64,000 nucleotides of DNA from an uncultured Collinsella sp. (GCA_900540855.1 UQHK01000011.1:1-64000), one strand, 5' to 3'. Positions 18,657 through 28,050 are shown, counted from the first letter of the stretch. Made by a program: numbers and translations. Notes: a model not told the origin generated them from the sequence alone.

Positions 18657-20042
18657 ATGACGGATCAGGAAACGCCCGAGCGCGCGCATGTGACGGCCGA
18701 CGATACCGAGGCCGCCAACGACCTTATCGACTTTATCGAGGCATGCCCCAGCATGTTTCATACGGCGGCGACCATTATGGCCGAGCTCGACGAGGCGGGC
18801 TTTACCTACCTGCCCGAGAACGCGGCGTGGGACATCGAGCCGGGCGGGCGTTATTACACGCAGCGCAACACCTCGAGCGTTGTTGCCTTTAAGGTGGGCG
18901 AGGACCTGGCCGCGACGTGGGGCGAGGACGGCGTTGCCGGTGACTATCATTTTCAGCTTACAGCGTCGCACAGCGATTCTCCGACGTTTAAGGTCAAGGC
19001 CGTGCCCGAGCTCGACGGCGCGGGCGAGACGCTGCGCCTGAACACCGAGGCCTACGGCGGCATGATCGACTACACCTGGTTCGATCGCCCGCTGGCACTC
19101 GCGGGCCGCGTGCTGGTGCGCGAGGGCGACCGCATTGAGAGCCGCCTGCTTGCCACCGAGCGCGAAGTCGGGATCATCCCGAGCCTTGCCATCCATATGA
19201 ACCGTGGCGTTAACGAGGGCTTTGCCCCCAACCGATCTGTCGACCTTTGCCCGCTCATCAGCGCTGGTGACCTTAAGCAGGGCGACTTTGACGCCCTGAT
19301 TGCCGACGAGCTGGATGTTGAGCCCGAGCAGATTCTGGGCCGCGATTTGTTCCTGGTCAACCGCCAGGATGCGCGCATTTGGGGCTGGGCCGACGAGTTT
19401 ATCTCGACGCCCAAGCTCGACGACCTGGCCTGCGCCTACACCTCGCTGCAGGCATTTTTGGGTGCTGAGAACGCGCACGACGTTTCGGTCTTCTGCTGCT
19501 TTGATAACGAGGAGGTTGGCTCCGAGACCAAGCAGGGAGCCATGTCGACGTTCTTGGCCGATGCGCTGCGCCGCATCAACGGATCGCTGGGCTTTGACGA
19601 CGAGTCGTACCACCGTGCGCTTGCCGCTTCGATGCTTGTGAGCTGCGACAACGCGCATGCCGTACACCCCAACCACGCCGAGAAGTGCGACGCCCGCAAC
19701 CAGGTTGTACTCAACGGCGGCATCGTCATCAAGGAGGCTGCCAACCAGCACTACTGCACCGATGCCTTTAGCCGCGCGGTGTTCCAGGCTATTTGCGATG
19801 ACGCCGACGTACCCACGCAGGCCTTCGCCAACAGGAGCGATATGGCCGGCGGCTCCACCCTGGGCAACCTGTCGAACATGCAGGCGAGTATGCACGCTGT
19901 GGACGTGGGCCTGCCGCAGCTGGCCATGCACTCGAGCTACGAGACCGGCGGCGTACGCGACGTGATGTACGCCATCCGCGCCCTCACCGCCTTCTACGAG
20001 CGCAACCTAACCATCAACGGCGCCGAAAGCGTGGAGCTCTAA
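18657..20042 (+). CDS. M18-family aminopeptidase
   Basis: A zinc aminopeptidase of 461 residues in the aspartyl-aminopeptidase family. The metal ligands are in ASHSDSPTFKVK near residue 103, FCCFDNEEVGSETKQGA near 280, and SCDNAHAVHPNH near 330. The late MQASMHAVDVGLPQLAMHSSYE is also typical. ATG 18657 follows GTGAAAGGGGAGAGC, and the longer in-frame extension to 18546 lacks a site. Cytosolic peptide turnover is the expected role. Confidence 0.92.
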   Translation: MTDQETPERAHVTADDTEAANDLIDFIEACPSMFHTAATIMAELDEAGFTYLPENAAWDIEPGGRYYTQRNTSSVVAFKVGEDLAATWGEDGVAGDYHFQLTASHSDSPTFKVKAVPELDGAGETLRLNTEAYGGMIDYTWFDRPLALAGRVLVREGDRIESRLLATEREVGIIPSLAIHMNRGVNEGFAPNRSVDLCPLISAGDLKQGDFDALIADELDVEPEQILGRDLFLVNRQDARIWGWADEFISTPKLDDLACAYTSLQAFLGAENAHDVSVFCCFDNEEVGSETKQGAMSTFLADALRRINGSLGFDDESYHRALAASMLVSCDNAHAVHPNHAEKCDARNQVVLNGGIVIKEAANQHYCTDAFSRAVFQAICDDADVPTQAFANRSDMAGGSTLGNLSNMQASMHAVDVGLPQLAMHSSYETGGVRDVMYAIRALTAFYERNLTINGAESVEL

Positions 20043-20225
20043 ATGCGAGCCGAAGAAATGAAGGCCGAGCGTGGGGCTCAGCTTATTGATCGGGATTTAC
20101 AGCTGTTCGTCGCCGCTTGCCATGAGTCAGGGGTCGACGTGTCCAAGGCGCGACCAACGAGTGCTGAAGAACTCAAGCGTAACGCCTATTCGGACCGCTA
20201 TGACGAGGAGGCGGACTGGCTCTAA
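20043..20225 (+). CDS. Small hypothetical protein downstream of the aminopeptidase
   Basis: The 60-residue frame begins at the base after the aminopeptidase stop, so translation could be coupled. It is charged, starts MRAEEMKAERG and ends YDEEADWL. The antitoxin-like composition (ELKRNAYSDRYDEEADW) is suggestive, but no toxin partner is next to it. No recognised domain. Confidence 0.45.
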   Translation: MRAEEMKAERGAQLIDRDLQLFVAACHESGVDVSKARPTSAEELKRNAYSDRYDEEADWL

Positions 20226-20334
20226 TAAGCGAAGTGTCGAAAACGCTAGATGTATGTTTGATATCACTTTGGCGAGAGTGTCGCAGACAGAACTACCGGT
20301 ATGGCGCAAGCCAACCTGACCCCATTGCACCAAA

Positions 20335-20382
20335 CCTACCAAAAAGGGACAGGTTTATTTTGGCAGGTTTTATCTGGGCAAA
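20335..20382 (+). repeat. GGGACAGG-loop hairpin repeat, copy 3
   Basis: CCTACCAAAA/TTTTGGCAGG arms flank AGGGACAGGTTTA, followed by TTTTATCTGGGCAAA as in copy 2. It lies between two genes pointing toward each other. The remainder of 20226-20616 holds only the nested palindrome and a hairpin. Confidence 0.75.
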
Positions 20383-20469
20383 TGCCACAACGCCAACGGC
20401 AAGACGGAACTGCTAAGGCTTGCAGATGAAGCCGACGCCAGCGAAACGCCGCAGGTAGAGCGCACGCCA

Positions 20470-20574
20470 GCGAGAGCCCGCCGTTTGAGCCAAGGTGCCG
20501 TGAAATGAAAAGGCGCTGACCTTCTGGTCGCGCCTTTGAAATTGAGCGGCAGATTGGCCAAACGGCGGGCTCGC
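20470..20574. repeat. Nested palindrome upstream of the dehydrogenase stop
   Basis: The outer arms GCGAGAGCCCGCCGTTTG (20470-20487) and CAAACGGCGGGCTCGC (20559-20574) differ by one gap. An inner stem AAAGGCG/CGCCTTT lies inside. A separate simple hairpin, GTTCCGGCGTTTT-type, follows at 20586-20613 beside the gene end at 20617. Confidence 0.55.
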
Positions 20575-20616
20575 AGCGTCGAGGGGTTCCGGCGTTTGGT
20601 AAAACGCCGGAACAAG

Positions 20617-21552
20617 TTAGTGCTCGATCCAACAACGTAAAGTTTCGCCGGCTTGCAGGTGACGCAGATTCTCCGCAGCGATGTCGACCACGTTGTTAAG
20701 CGTGGCCTCTAGGTGGAACCAACCGGAGACGTGCGGCGTGATGAGCATGTTGGGCGCATCCCACAACGGGCTTGTCTCAGGCAGCGGCTCGGGGTCGGTG
20801 ACGTCGACCGCGGCGCCGGCAAGATGTCCCGACTCCAGGGCGGCAACCAAGTCGTCGGCGACCACAAGGTCACCGCGCCCGCCGTTGGCAAAGAAGGCGC
20901 CCGGCTTCATCGCGGCGAAGAACTCGGCATTCGCAAGGCCGCGGGTCTCGGGCGTGCTGGGCAAAAAGGATGCAACGATGTCGGCCTCGGCCAGGCGTTC
21001 GGACAGGGCATCCATGCCGTCCATGTCTTCAAACACAATGGGATAGACGAGCGGATGGCGCTTGATGCCGCGGACGTGCGCGCCCATGCTGCGGCAGAGC
21101 GTGGCAAAGTGGCCGCCGATATCGCCCGCGCCCAGCACCAGCACGTTGGCATTTTTGAGCGAGGTGACCGGGCCCAAGTCCCCCCAGCGATGCTCGCGCT
21201 GCAGGTCCTGGTAGCCGGGCAGGCGCTTCATCATTGACAGCACCATGGCAAACATGTGCTCGCTTACGGCCTGACCGTAGGCGCCGATCGAGCAAGACAG
21301 CTTGGCGTCAGCCGGCACGGTGCCGGCGGCAAGGTAGTCGTCATAGCCGGCGGTCTGCAATTGCAACAGCTGGAGATGCTCGCATGCCGTGAGCATGTTA
21401 GGGTCGATGTTGCCCAGGATCACGTCGGCATCGGCGACCTGCTCGCACGTGGCGACGTCGGCGCTCGTGTAGATAAAGTCCTCGCCCGGAGCGCTCGACT
21501 CGAGGATCGCGCGGTGACGATCGTTGACGGGCAGCAAAACCAAGATGTTCAC
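20617..21552 (-). CDS. D-2-hydroxyacid dehydrogenase
   Basis: An NAD(P)-dependent dehydrogenase of 311 residues. GTG 21552 is chosen because GGAGAGGACTGCTT precedes it, and the longer in-frame extension crosses a repeat element. The Rossmann loop VLVLGAGDIGGHFATLCRSM is near residue 140. NGGRGDLVVADDLVAALESG and DVTDPEPLPETSPLWDAPNMLITPHVSG hold the catalytic region with the histidine. The substrate is not predictable, though 2-oxoacids are usual. Confidence 0.88.
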   Translation of the reverse strand: MNILVLLPVNDRHRAILESSAPGEDFIYTSADVATCEQVADADVILGNIDPNMLTACEHLQLLQLQTAGYDDYLAAGTVPADAKLSCSIGAYGQAVSEHMFAMVLSMMKRLPGYQDLQREHRWGDLGPVTSLKNANVLVLGAGDIGGHFATLCRSMGAHVRGIKRHPLVYPIVFEDMDGMDALSERLAEADIVASFLPSTPETRGLANAEFFAAMKPGAFFANGGRGDLVVADDLVAALESGHLAGAAVDVTDPEPLPETSPLWDAPNMLITPHVSGWFHLEATLNNVVDIAAENLRHLQAGETLRCWIEH

Positions 21553-21572
21553 AAGCAGTCCTCTCCGTTTAA

Positions 21573-21620
21573 CCTGCCAAAAAGGGACAGGTTTATTTTG
21601 GCAGGTTTTATCAGGCAAAA
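21573..21620 (+). repeat. GGGACAGG-loop hairpin repeat, copy 4
   Basis: CCTGCCAAAA/TTTTGGCAGG arms flank AGGGACAGGTTTA, followed by TTTTATCAGGCAAAA. It lies immediately upstream of the dehydrogenase start, close to its ribosome binding site. Confidence 0.75.
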
Positions 21621-21682
21621 TGTTTAAACGAAACGCCGGACGCATGGACGGTTGCAAGTCCATGCGTCCGGCGTTCGTGTGG

Positions 21683-22570
21683 CTACCAGCTCAGCAGCTC
21701 GTAACCGTCCTCGGTCACCACGAGCTGTACCTCGCATTGAGCTGAATCGCTACCGTCTTTGGTGCGCACGCACCAGCCATCGCCCTTGCTAATCTTGATG
21801 TCGGGCGCTCCGGCATTGACCATGGGCTCGATGGTAAAGACCATGCCCGGAGCCATGATGGTGTCCACATCGGGCGCCTCGGTGGTAAAGCCTACAAACG
21901 GGTCCTCGTGGAACTCCTTGCCAATGCCGTGTCCGCCGTACTCGCACACCACGCTAAAACCGGCGTCCTCGACCGTCTTTTGCACGGCCTCGGCCATAAC
22001 AGAGAGCGGCAGCCACGGCTTGACGGCGGCCAGGCCCGCTTCCACGCTGGCGCGGGTCACGTCGACTAGGCGCTGGCGCTCGGCCGAGACCTCGCCGATG
22101 CAGAACATGCGGCTCGAATCGCTAAAGTAGCCGTCCAGAATCGTGGAGCAGTCCACGTTGATGATATCGCCCTCGTGCAGCACGTCCGTATCGCAGGGGA
22201 TGCCGTGACAGACCACATCGTTGATCGAGGTGCATACGCTCTTGGGATAGCCCTCATAGTTGAGGTCGGCCGGCGTGCCACCGTGCTCGATGGTGTAGTC
22301 GTAGATCATCTGGTCGATCTGGTTGGTGGTCATGCCCGCGGCGATGTGCTCGCCCACGTAGTCGAGCACGCCCACGTTGATGGCGGCCGAACGCTTAATG
22401 CCTTCGATATCGGCGGGCGTTTTGTAGAGTGTGCGGGGCAGAACCTCCCAGCCCTCTTCCCACAGGCGCTCGAGGCGCTCGTCGAAGGCGCTGTGGCATT
22501 TCTTATATTTTTTGCCGCTGCCGCACCAGCAAGCGTCGTTGCGGCCGGGCACGGGTCCATTGTCAAACAT
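21683..22570 (-). CDS. map: Methionine aminopeptidase type I with SEC-C zinc motif
   Basis: Removes the initiator methionine from nascent proteins. The protein of 295 residues begins with a SEC-C motif, NDACWCGSGKKYKKCH, thought to dock on the ribosome. The M24 fold follows: NYEGYPKSVCTSINDVVCHGIP, metal ligands in INVDCSTILDGYFSDSSRMF, GHGIGKEFHEDP and FTIEPMVNAG, and a final Glu in AQCEVQLVVTEDG. The ATG at 22570 has GAAAGGAAG upstream. Longer in-frame extensions to 22807 overlap the upstream gene and are rejected. Confidence 0.94.
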   Translation of the reverse strand: MFDNGPVPGRNDACWCGSGKKYKKCHSAFDERLERLWEEGWEVLPRTLYKTPADIEGIKRSAAINVGVLDYVGEHIAAGMTTNQIDQMIYDYTIEHGGTPADLNYEGYPKSVCTSINDVVCHGIPCDTDVLHEGDIINVDCSTILDGYFSDSSRMFCIGEVSAERQRLVDVTRASVEAGLAAVKPWLPLSVMAEAVQKTVEDAGFSVVCEYGGHGIGKEFHEDPFVGFTTEAPDVDTIMAPGMVFTIEPMVNAGAPDIKISKGDGWCVRTKDGSDSAQCEVQLVVTEDGYELLSW

Positions 22571-22644
22571 GGCTAACTTCCTTTCATTCGCAGCTAGTAT
22601 AGCCCACCCCATCAGCCAAGTACCGGGTAGTCTGTGCGGTTCTG

Positions 22645-23421
22645 CTAGTAGCTCACCTGGCAGGGGATGCCGAGCGCGCGCACGCGTGCGGCGATTGTGT
22701 CGAGCACCACGGGCGCTGCTTTGGCAAGGCCGGCGACCGGTGTCTCGCGCGCCACCGTGTAGATGGTCGCCTCCTGCGGGCGAATGCGCTCGAGTGCCGC
22801 GAGCCAAGGGCCGACGTACGCTTCACCAGTGTTATCGAGGGACTTGCCCTGGTACTCGCCGTTCAAAAAGATCGTCTGGATAATAACGTGGCCGTTAAAG
22901 CTCGCGAACGTCTCGATCTGGTGCTCGACGTCGTAGGGGCCAACGGGCTGGTCGAGCAGCTGGATAAAAGCCGGGTCGACCGTATCGAGCTTGAGGATGT
23001 TGTCGTCGACCATCATGAGCGCATCGTGCACAGCGGGCTGGTCAGCGCGCGTGCCATTGGAGAGCACGGCGATCTTGGTGTTCGGGGCCAGCTGGTCGCG
23101 AAGTGCGATGGCGCCGGCGATAGCCTGCGGAAACTCCGGTGCGGCGGTGGGCTCGCCATTGCCGGCGAAGGTGATTACATCGGGTAGCTCGCCCTCGGCT
23201 GCCATCTCGCGCAGCTTGGCCTCGAGTGCGTCGAGCACCCCGGCGGCCGTGTTATACGGCTCATGGCAGGGGCGCTCGGCGTTAAGGCCGTTCTCGCAGT
23301 AGATGCAGTCGAACGTGCAGATCTTGCCCGACGCCGGCATCATGTTGACACCGAGCGAAAGGCCCAGGCGGCGACTGCGCACCGGTCCAAAGATGGGGCT
23401 GGCATTTAAAAACGTAGACAT
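22645..23421 (-). CDS. Radical SAM protein (wybutosine-synthesis-like/AmmeMemoRadiSam-like)
   Basis: A 258-residue radical SAM enzyme. The cluster cysteines are in KICTFDCIYCENG near residue 30 (CxxxCxxC), followed by TFAGNGEPTAAPEFPQAI. It resembles the short stand-alone family annotated as radical SAM protein next to general housekeeping genes. The target is unknown, with no partner peptide near it. ATG 23421 follows AAGGAGCATATGCCT. Confidence 0.8.
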   Translation of the reverse strand: MSTFLNASPIFGPVRSRRLGLSLGVNMMPASGKICTFDCIYCENGLNAERPCHEPYNTAAGVLDALEAKLREMAAEGELPDVITFAGNGEPTAAPEFPQAIAGAIALRDQLAPNTKIAVLSNGTRADQPAVHDALMMVDDNILKLDTVDPAFIQLLDQPVGPYDVEHQIETFASFNGHVIIQTIFLNGEYQGKSLDNTGEAYVGPWLAALERIRPQEATIYTVARETPVAGLAKAAPVVLDTIAARVRALGIPCQVSY

Positions 23422-23585
23422 AGGCATATGCTCCTTGGGACAGTTGTGCCTAAGCATAGCATCGGTGCCAAAGTCTGATTCGGGCTTGTGCTTTTCAGAT
23501 TTCGTTTTTTCACGCTGCCCTCGATGTCCGCGCTATGAGAGGTTTCCGGTTGGGTACAGTTAATGCGTTAACAAGGTGCAAGACG

Positions 23586-24395
23586 ATGGGGCACAACATG
23601 GATTTTACGGTCGAGAATGCGGGCACCACGATTGCCTGTCGCGAGTTTGCCGAGCCGGGCGTGCCGTCGGATGCGCCTGCCTTGGTGTGCGTGCACGGCG
23701 CTTGCGTCGACGGCACATTTTTTGACGGGATCGCCCGCGAGCTCGCCTGCGGCTATCGCGTAATTGCCTACGACCGCCGCGGTTGCGGCGAGAGCGGCGA
23801 TGCCGCGGACGGGCGCTACGACCTCGCCGCCCAGGCCGCCGACCTGCAGGCCGTTATCGAGCATGTCGGCGCCCCGGCAAATGTCCTCGCGCACAGCGCC
23901 GGTACGCTGGTGACCCTGGAGCTTCTCCGTACAAACCCGGCCATTGTCTCGCGCGCGATGCTGCACGAACCCGCCGTGACAAACGAGGGCGCTGGCCTGG
24001 GCACGGCCCCGGTTTTGCTCGAGATGATTGCTGCGGGAAAGGTCTCGAGGGCATTAAGAGCCTTCCTGAGTGCCATCGGTGATTCGGATCCTCAAGCTCC
24101 CAAGACAACCGAGGCGGAAGCCAAGCATGCCCTGCGCAACGGCCGCAGCTTTATGGCAAACGAATACGGGATCATTATGACCTGCGTTCCCGATTGGGAT
24201 CGCGTCCGCGCATCGAAAACGGTGGCCGCCGTGTTTTTGGGCGAGCTCTCGATTGGCACGCCCCGCGAAGCGGGCACGAGAGCGTCGGCTGAGCTTTTGG
24301 GCTGTCCACTCGTGACGGTTTCCGGCGCACACAACGGGCTGCGCGATCGCCCGGCAGCGGCTGCCCAGGCCGTCCGTGGCATCCTAGGGCTCTAA
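23586..24395 (+). CDS. Alpha/beta hydrolase
   Basis: A serine hydrolase of about 269 residues. LVCVHGACVDGTFFDGIA is the oxyanion region, YDRRGCGESG follows, and the nucleophile is in LAHSAGTLVTLELL. The late SGAHNGLRDRPA supplies the histidine. The start is ATG 23586 or ATG 23598, and both leave the fold complete. The substrate is unknown. Isolated gene. Confidence 0.82.
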   Translation: MGHNMDFTVENAGTTIACREFAEPGVPSDAPALVCVHGACVDGTFFDGIARELACGYRVIAYDRRGCGESGDAADGRYDLAAQAADLQAVIEHVGAPANVLAHSAGTLVTLELLRTNPAIVSRAMLHEPAVTNEGAGLGTAPVLLEMIAAGKVSRALRAFLSAIGDSDPQAPKTTEAEAKHALRNGRSFMANEYGIIMTCVPDWDRVRASKTVAAVFLGELSIGTPREAGTRASAELLGCPLVTVSGAHNGLRDRPAAAAQAVRGILGL

Positions 24396-24604
24396 CAGCC
24401 GCAATAATCAAACAGGCTTTTCCGTAAACGTTTCGGCTGTGTTAACAAAGGTGCTCAAAACCCAACGTCTGCGGCTTCAACCCTACCGTCTGCCAACTCA
24501 TGAAAAAGAAACGGTATTCACGTGCGTACCTGCATCGACAAGGTGCTACCCTTGTAACATTTGGCACCCACTGCTACCAAGCAAAACTACTGAAAGGGCC
24601 CCCT

Positions 24605-26488
24605 ATGCTCAATAATCACGAGGCCAATCTAACCGACGAGGAGGCTGCCGCCGAGGTCGCCCGTGTCGCGAAGACCTACCCCGTGGTACGTTTGCTGTCT
24701 GTCGATCAGATTAAGGGCGATCCTAACTGCCTGCTCGCCGGCGAACGGTGTCCCTGTCTGCGCCAGTCAAGTCTTGAGGCCTTGGCGGCAGGTTCCGATG
24801 AGGTGTCGGAACGGCTGCTCAACGATGGCGTTGAGTACCGCGCTCGCCTGCGCCCTCTGAAGGTCGAGGGCGAGCCTCACGTCCTGCTGATGGTGCGTCC
24901 GATTGATGAACAGGAGACCGCAGAAGAGGACCTTGTCTACACCGACGTGCTGACGAGCGTGCGCAATCGCCGATATTACGAGGAAAAGCTTCGCAGCGCC
25001 CGCATGCAGGCCGGTGTGGCCATGATCGACCTTGATGATTTTAGGGTCTTCAACGATACCTGTGGCCGTCATGCCGGCGACCTTGCACTCGGTGCGGTGG
25101 CGACGGCCATACGAGGCAGTATTCGTTCGACTGATGAGCTTGTCCGCTATGGTTGCGATAAGTTTGTGGCCGTCATGCCCAATATCCCCTCCGATGACTT
25201 CGCCCGTCGTCTGCGTCACGTATCCGATGCCGTTCATTCCGCGATTATTCCGGGCCATGAGCGTGTTAGCTTGACAGCATGTGTTGGTGGCGTTCGCATT
25301 AATGGCGAGACGGTCGATGAGGGCGTTGGCCGCGCTGTCCAATTACTGGGCCGCGCTAAGGCAAAAGCCGGTACGGTCATGACCGATACCGATTCCGTCG
25401 ATACCTTCCAAAGCGAAAAGCCTTCGGTGCTTATCGTCGATGACTCCGAGATGAACCGAGCTATTCTCAGCGAGATGCTCAAGGACGAGTATTGCATCCT
25501 CGAGGCCGATAGCGGTCGTGCAGCGCTCGACATGGTCGACCGCTATGGTGATGAGCTGTCGCTCGTGCTGCTGGACATTGTCATGCCGGGCATGAACGGC
25601 TTTGAGGTGTTGGGCGATCTGTCGCGCCGGTCGATTATTGACAATCTGCCTGTCATCATGATCTCGAGCGAAGATTCCGACGATGTGGTGTTGCGCGCGT
25701 ATGAGCTGGGTGCCTCGGACTATGTCAACCGCCCGTTTGACTCCCGTGTCGTGCGCCGCCGTGTAAGCAACACCATCCGCCTGTACGCCAAACAGCGCCG
25801 CCTGACGAGCCTGCTGTCCCAGCAGTACAACGAGCGCGTAAAGAACAGCCGCATGCTCATCGACATCATGGCCGGCGTCATGGAGCTCCGCAATGGCGAG
25901 AGCGGCAGGCACGTTACGAACATCGAGAAGCTGACCGAGCTGCTGCTTGGCTGCCTGGTCCACCGTAGCGACAGCATCTCCCTCGACAACGAGGAGCGCT
26001 CTACGATTGCCCTGGCTTCGGCACTGCACGATATCGGCAAGATGTCGATTGACGATGCGATTCTCAACAAGCCCGGGCGCCTCACGTCCGAGGAGTTCGA
26101 GATTATGAAGACGCATACCACGATCGGCGCCGACATGCTGCATGAGCTGGGCCGCCATCACGCCGGCAATGCGCTTATGGAATATGCGTACCAGATTGCG
26201 CGTTGGCACCACGAGCGCTGGGACGGCAAGGGTTATCCCGACGGCCTTAAGGGCGACGATATCCCCATCGCCGCGCAGGTAGTTTCGGTGGCCGACGTGT
26301 ACGATGCGCTGACGAGCGTCCGCGTGTACAAGGATGCCATCCCGCACGAGGAGGCGATTCAGATGATCCTGGACGGTAAGTGCGGCACCTTTAACCCGCT
26401 GCTGCTCGACTGTCTGCTCGAGGTGCAAGACCGTATTGCCGAAACATTGGCGCGCCCTGCCGAGGTCGTTGCGCTTCCTACGATTTAG
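24605..26488 (+). CDS. Degenerate GGDEF - receiver - HD-GYP response regulator
   Basis: A 627-residue signalling protein. Residues 40-52 hold a Cys patch (NCLLAGERCPC). About 118-265 is a GGDEF-fold domain whose signature reads RYGCDKF instead of R-x-G-G-D-E-F, so diguanylate cyclase activity is unlikely. About 275-390 is a receiver with its phospho-Asp in LLDIVMPGMNG, with the usual switch lysine replaced by Arg (YVNRPF). About 410-600 is an HD-GYP domain with HDIGKM and HHERWDGKGYPDGL intact, so c-di-GMP hydrolysis is plausible. ATG 24605 follows GAAAGGGCCCCCT. The adjacent Hpt gene suggests phosphorelay input. Confidence 0.9.
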   Translation: MLNNHEANLTDEEAAAEVARVAKTYPVVRLLSVDQIKGDPNCLLAGERCPCLRQSSLEALAAGSDEVSERLLNDGVEYRARLRPLKVEGEPHVLLMVRPIDEQETAEEDLVYTDVLTSVRNRRYYEEKLRSARMQAGVAMIDLDDFRVFNDTCGRHAGDLALGAVATAIRGSIRSTDELVRYGCDKFVAVMPNIPSDDFARRLRHVSDAVHSAIIPGHERVSLTACVGGVRINGETVDEGVGRAVQLLGRAKAKAGTVMTDTDSVDTFQSEKPSVLIVDDSEMNRAILSEMLKDEYCILEADSGRAALDMVDRYGDELSLVLLDIVMPGMNGFEVLGDLSRRSIIDNLPVIMISSEDSDDVVLRAYELGASDYVNRPFDSRVVRRRVSNTIRLYAKQRRLTSLLSQQYNERVKNSRMLIDIMAGVMELRNGESGRHVTNIEKLTELLLGCLVHRSDSISLDNEERSTIALASALHDIGKMSIDDAILNKPGRLTSEEFEIMKTHTTIGADMLHELGRHHAGNALMEYAYQIARWHHERWDGKGYPDGLKGDDIPIAAQVVSVADVYDALTSVRVYKDAIPHEEAIQMILDGKCGTFNPLLLDCLLEVQDRIAETLARPAEVVALPTI

Positions 26489-26511
26489 TTTGACCAAAGG
26501 AGTTTGAATCC

Positions 26512-26868
26512 ATGATTTCCATGCGTGAAGCGTATGAGAAGATCGGCGCCAATTATGATGACGCTTGCACTCGGCTGATGGGCGAGGAGATGCTTGCCCG
26601 TTTTGCCCTCAAGTTTTTGGATGACGAGAGTATGGACAAGCTGGAGGCTGCCATGGCGGCAGGAGACGCCAAGGAAGCGTTTATGGCGGCGCACACGCTC
26701 AAGGGCGTGAGCCAGAACTTGGGATTCGATAATCTGTTCGAGCCGGCGGTCGTGGTGACCGAAGCGCTGCGCGGTGCCGATACTGTTGACGGCGCTCGTG
26801 AGGGAATGCATGCGCTGCAGCAGCAATATGCGGCCACAATGTCGGCCCTGCGCGAGGCGGCTGAATAA
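26512..26868 (+). CDS. Hpt-domain phosphotransfer protein
   Basis: A stand-alone histidine phosphotransfer protein of 118 residues. The phospho-acceptor motif AAHTLKGVSQNLGFDNL lies near residue 62, in a helical protein. AAAGGAG precedes the ATG. It begins 23 bases past the GGDEF-REC-HD-GYP gene and probably exchanges phosphate with its receiver domain. No histidine kinase is encoded nearby. Confidence 0.9.
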   Translation: MISMREAYEKIGANYDDACTRLMGEEMLARFALKFLDDESMDKLEAAMAAGDAKEAFMAAHTLKGVSQNLGFDNLFEPAVVVTEALRGADTVDGAREGMHALQQQYAATMSALREAAE

Positions 26869-26894
26869 GAGCTTACGTGCATTGTGATGACTAT

Positions 26895-26958
26895 GAGCGT
26901 GGATAATCTCCCGTTTTAGGCCCGGTGGCGGTCTCAAAGTGGGAGATTATCCACGCTC
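26895..26958. repeat. 18-bp inverted repeat after the Hpt gene
   Basis: GAGCGTGGATAATCTCCC (26895-26912) and its perfect complement (26941-26958) flank 28 bases. It may end transcription or be another palindromic repeat. Confidence 0.6.
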
Positions 26959-27073
26959 GTTCGGTAAGTGTCCAAAAATTCACTCTCGCGCACTGGCGGG
27001 GCTTTCCGCATGCAATCCATATCGTTGTTCGATAAACTATTCGGATAACGATAGATTCGATGAGGGTGAGTGT

Positions 27074-27634
27074 ATGTCCAACAGCGTTCAGCGTATGGCC
27101 AAGGCGGGCGAGACTGTAAGGAAGCTTGGCTTTTGCATGGCGGTCGTTTTTGCGGGAATGCTCGTCGCTTTTGCCGCGTTGGTTGTTTACGTGATCTGGT
27201 ATGCGGTTGCAAACGTTGTTTCTGTCGATTCTTTCGGTGTCGTGACGCTTCTCGATGGCGGGAGCATCGTTATCCCAAGCGGGCTGTGCCTGGCACTCGT
27301 CGTGAGTGTTTCGCTTGTCGTTTTGTGCGGAATCAGCCGTGACATTTCGCGGGGCGTATCGCCCTTTACCAGGGCGCATGTGCGGCTTATCCGTGTTCTC
27401 GCGCTTGCCTTTGCTGTTAACGCCGCGGTTTCGCTTGTTGGTGCCTATGGATCGGTCAATCTTACCATTGGTGGGCTGGAGCTTTGCGTCGTGCCTCATT
27501 CCTTCGTTATCGCGATTTGCCAGGGCGTTGCCTTTGACGCGGGGTCGCTTATCGGCGCGGCCGTCTGTTTGTTTGTCTCGGTGATCTGGAGCTATGCCTC
27601 GCTGCTCCAGGAGCAGTCTGACGAGCTTGTGTAG
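27074..27634 (+). CDS. DUF2975-type membrane protein
   Basis: A 186-residue integral membrane protein with four predicted helices (MAVVFAGMLVAFAALVVYVIWYAV, GLCLALVVSVSLVVLCGIS, LALAFAVNAAVSLVGAY, SLIGAAVCLFVSVIWSY). The pairing with a YozG-like XRE regulator 8 bases downstream is a known arrangement of DUF2975 proteins. ATG 27074 follows GAGGGTGAGTGT. Its function is not established, but the pair lies beside a peptide/ABC cluster and may regulate it. Confidence 0.75.
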   Translation: MSNSVQRMAKAGETVRKLGFCMAVVFAGMLVAFAALVVYVIWYAVANVVSVDSFGVVTLLDGGSIVIPSGLCLALVVSVSLVVLCGISRDISRGVSPFTRAHVRLIRVLALAFAVNAAVSLVGAYGSVNLTIGGLELCVVPHSFVIAICQGVAFDAGSLIGAAVCLFVSVIWSYASLLQEQSDELV

Positions 27635-27642
27635 GAGGAAAC

Positions 27643-27972
27643 ATGAGCTATCTCATCATCGAGCTTGAGACGCAGCTGCTTAAGACCGGAAAGACCAGCT
27701 CTGATCTGATTCGTGCCACGGGGCATACTCCGGCTAATATTTCTAAGCTAAGAAACGGAAAAATTAAAGCTATTCGTCTTAAGACGCTTCTTGAAATCTG
27801 TGATGAGCTTGATTGTCAACCGGGAGATATTATTCAGCGCGTGAGCGAGAAAGAGCTCGAGGAACTTATTGTCGAGCGCGCGAAGAATGCCGTGAGGCAG
27901 ATGCGGGATGGCAGAGGCAATGAGGCGTCGCTTCCGACATCGGTCTTCGCTGTCGATTTGAGCGACGAGTAG
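27643..27972 (+). CDS. YozG-like XRE regulator
   Basis: A 109-residue regulator. The HTH of the YozG type is KTSSDLIRATGHTPANISKL with RNGKIKAIRLKTLLEICDEL and CQPGDIIQ. A short charged C-terminus follows. TAGGAGGAAAC precedes the ATG. It is co-transcribed with the DUF2975 gene and ends before a clear terminator. Confidence 0.85.
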   Translation: MSYLIIELETQLLKTGKTSSDLIRATGHTPANISKLRNGKIKAIRLKTLLEICDELDCQPGDIIQRVSEKELEELIVERAKNAVRQMRDGRGNEASLPTSVFAVDLSDE

Positions 27973-28009
27973 CATAAAGCGAACAACTATAACGAAATAT
28001 CAGTGTAAC

Positions 28010-28039
28010 GGAACCCGTGTCTAACACGGGTTCTTTGTT
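28010..28039 (+). terminator. Rho-independent terminator after the XRE gene
   Basis: GAACCCGTG/CACGGGTTC with a TCTAA loop is followed by TTTGTTT. It separates the regulator pair from the peptide/ABC operon. Confidence 0.8.
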
Positions 28040-28050
28040 TATTAATTATC

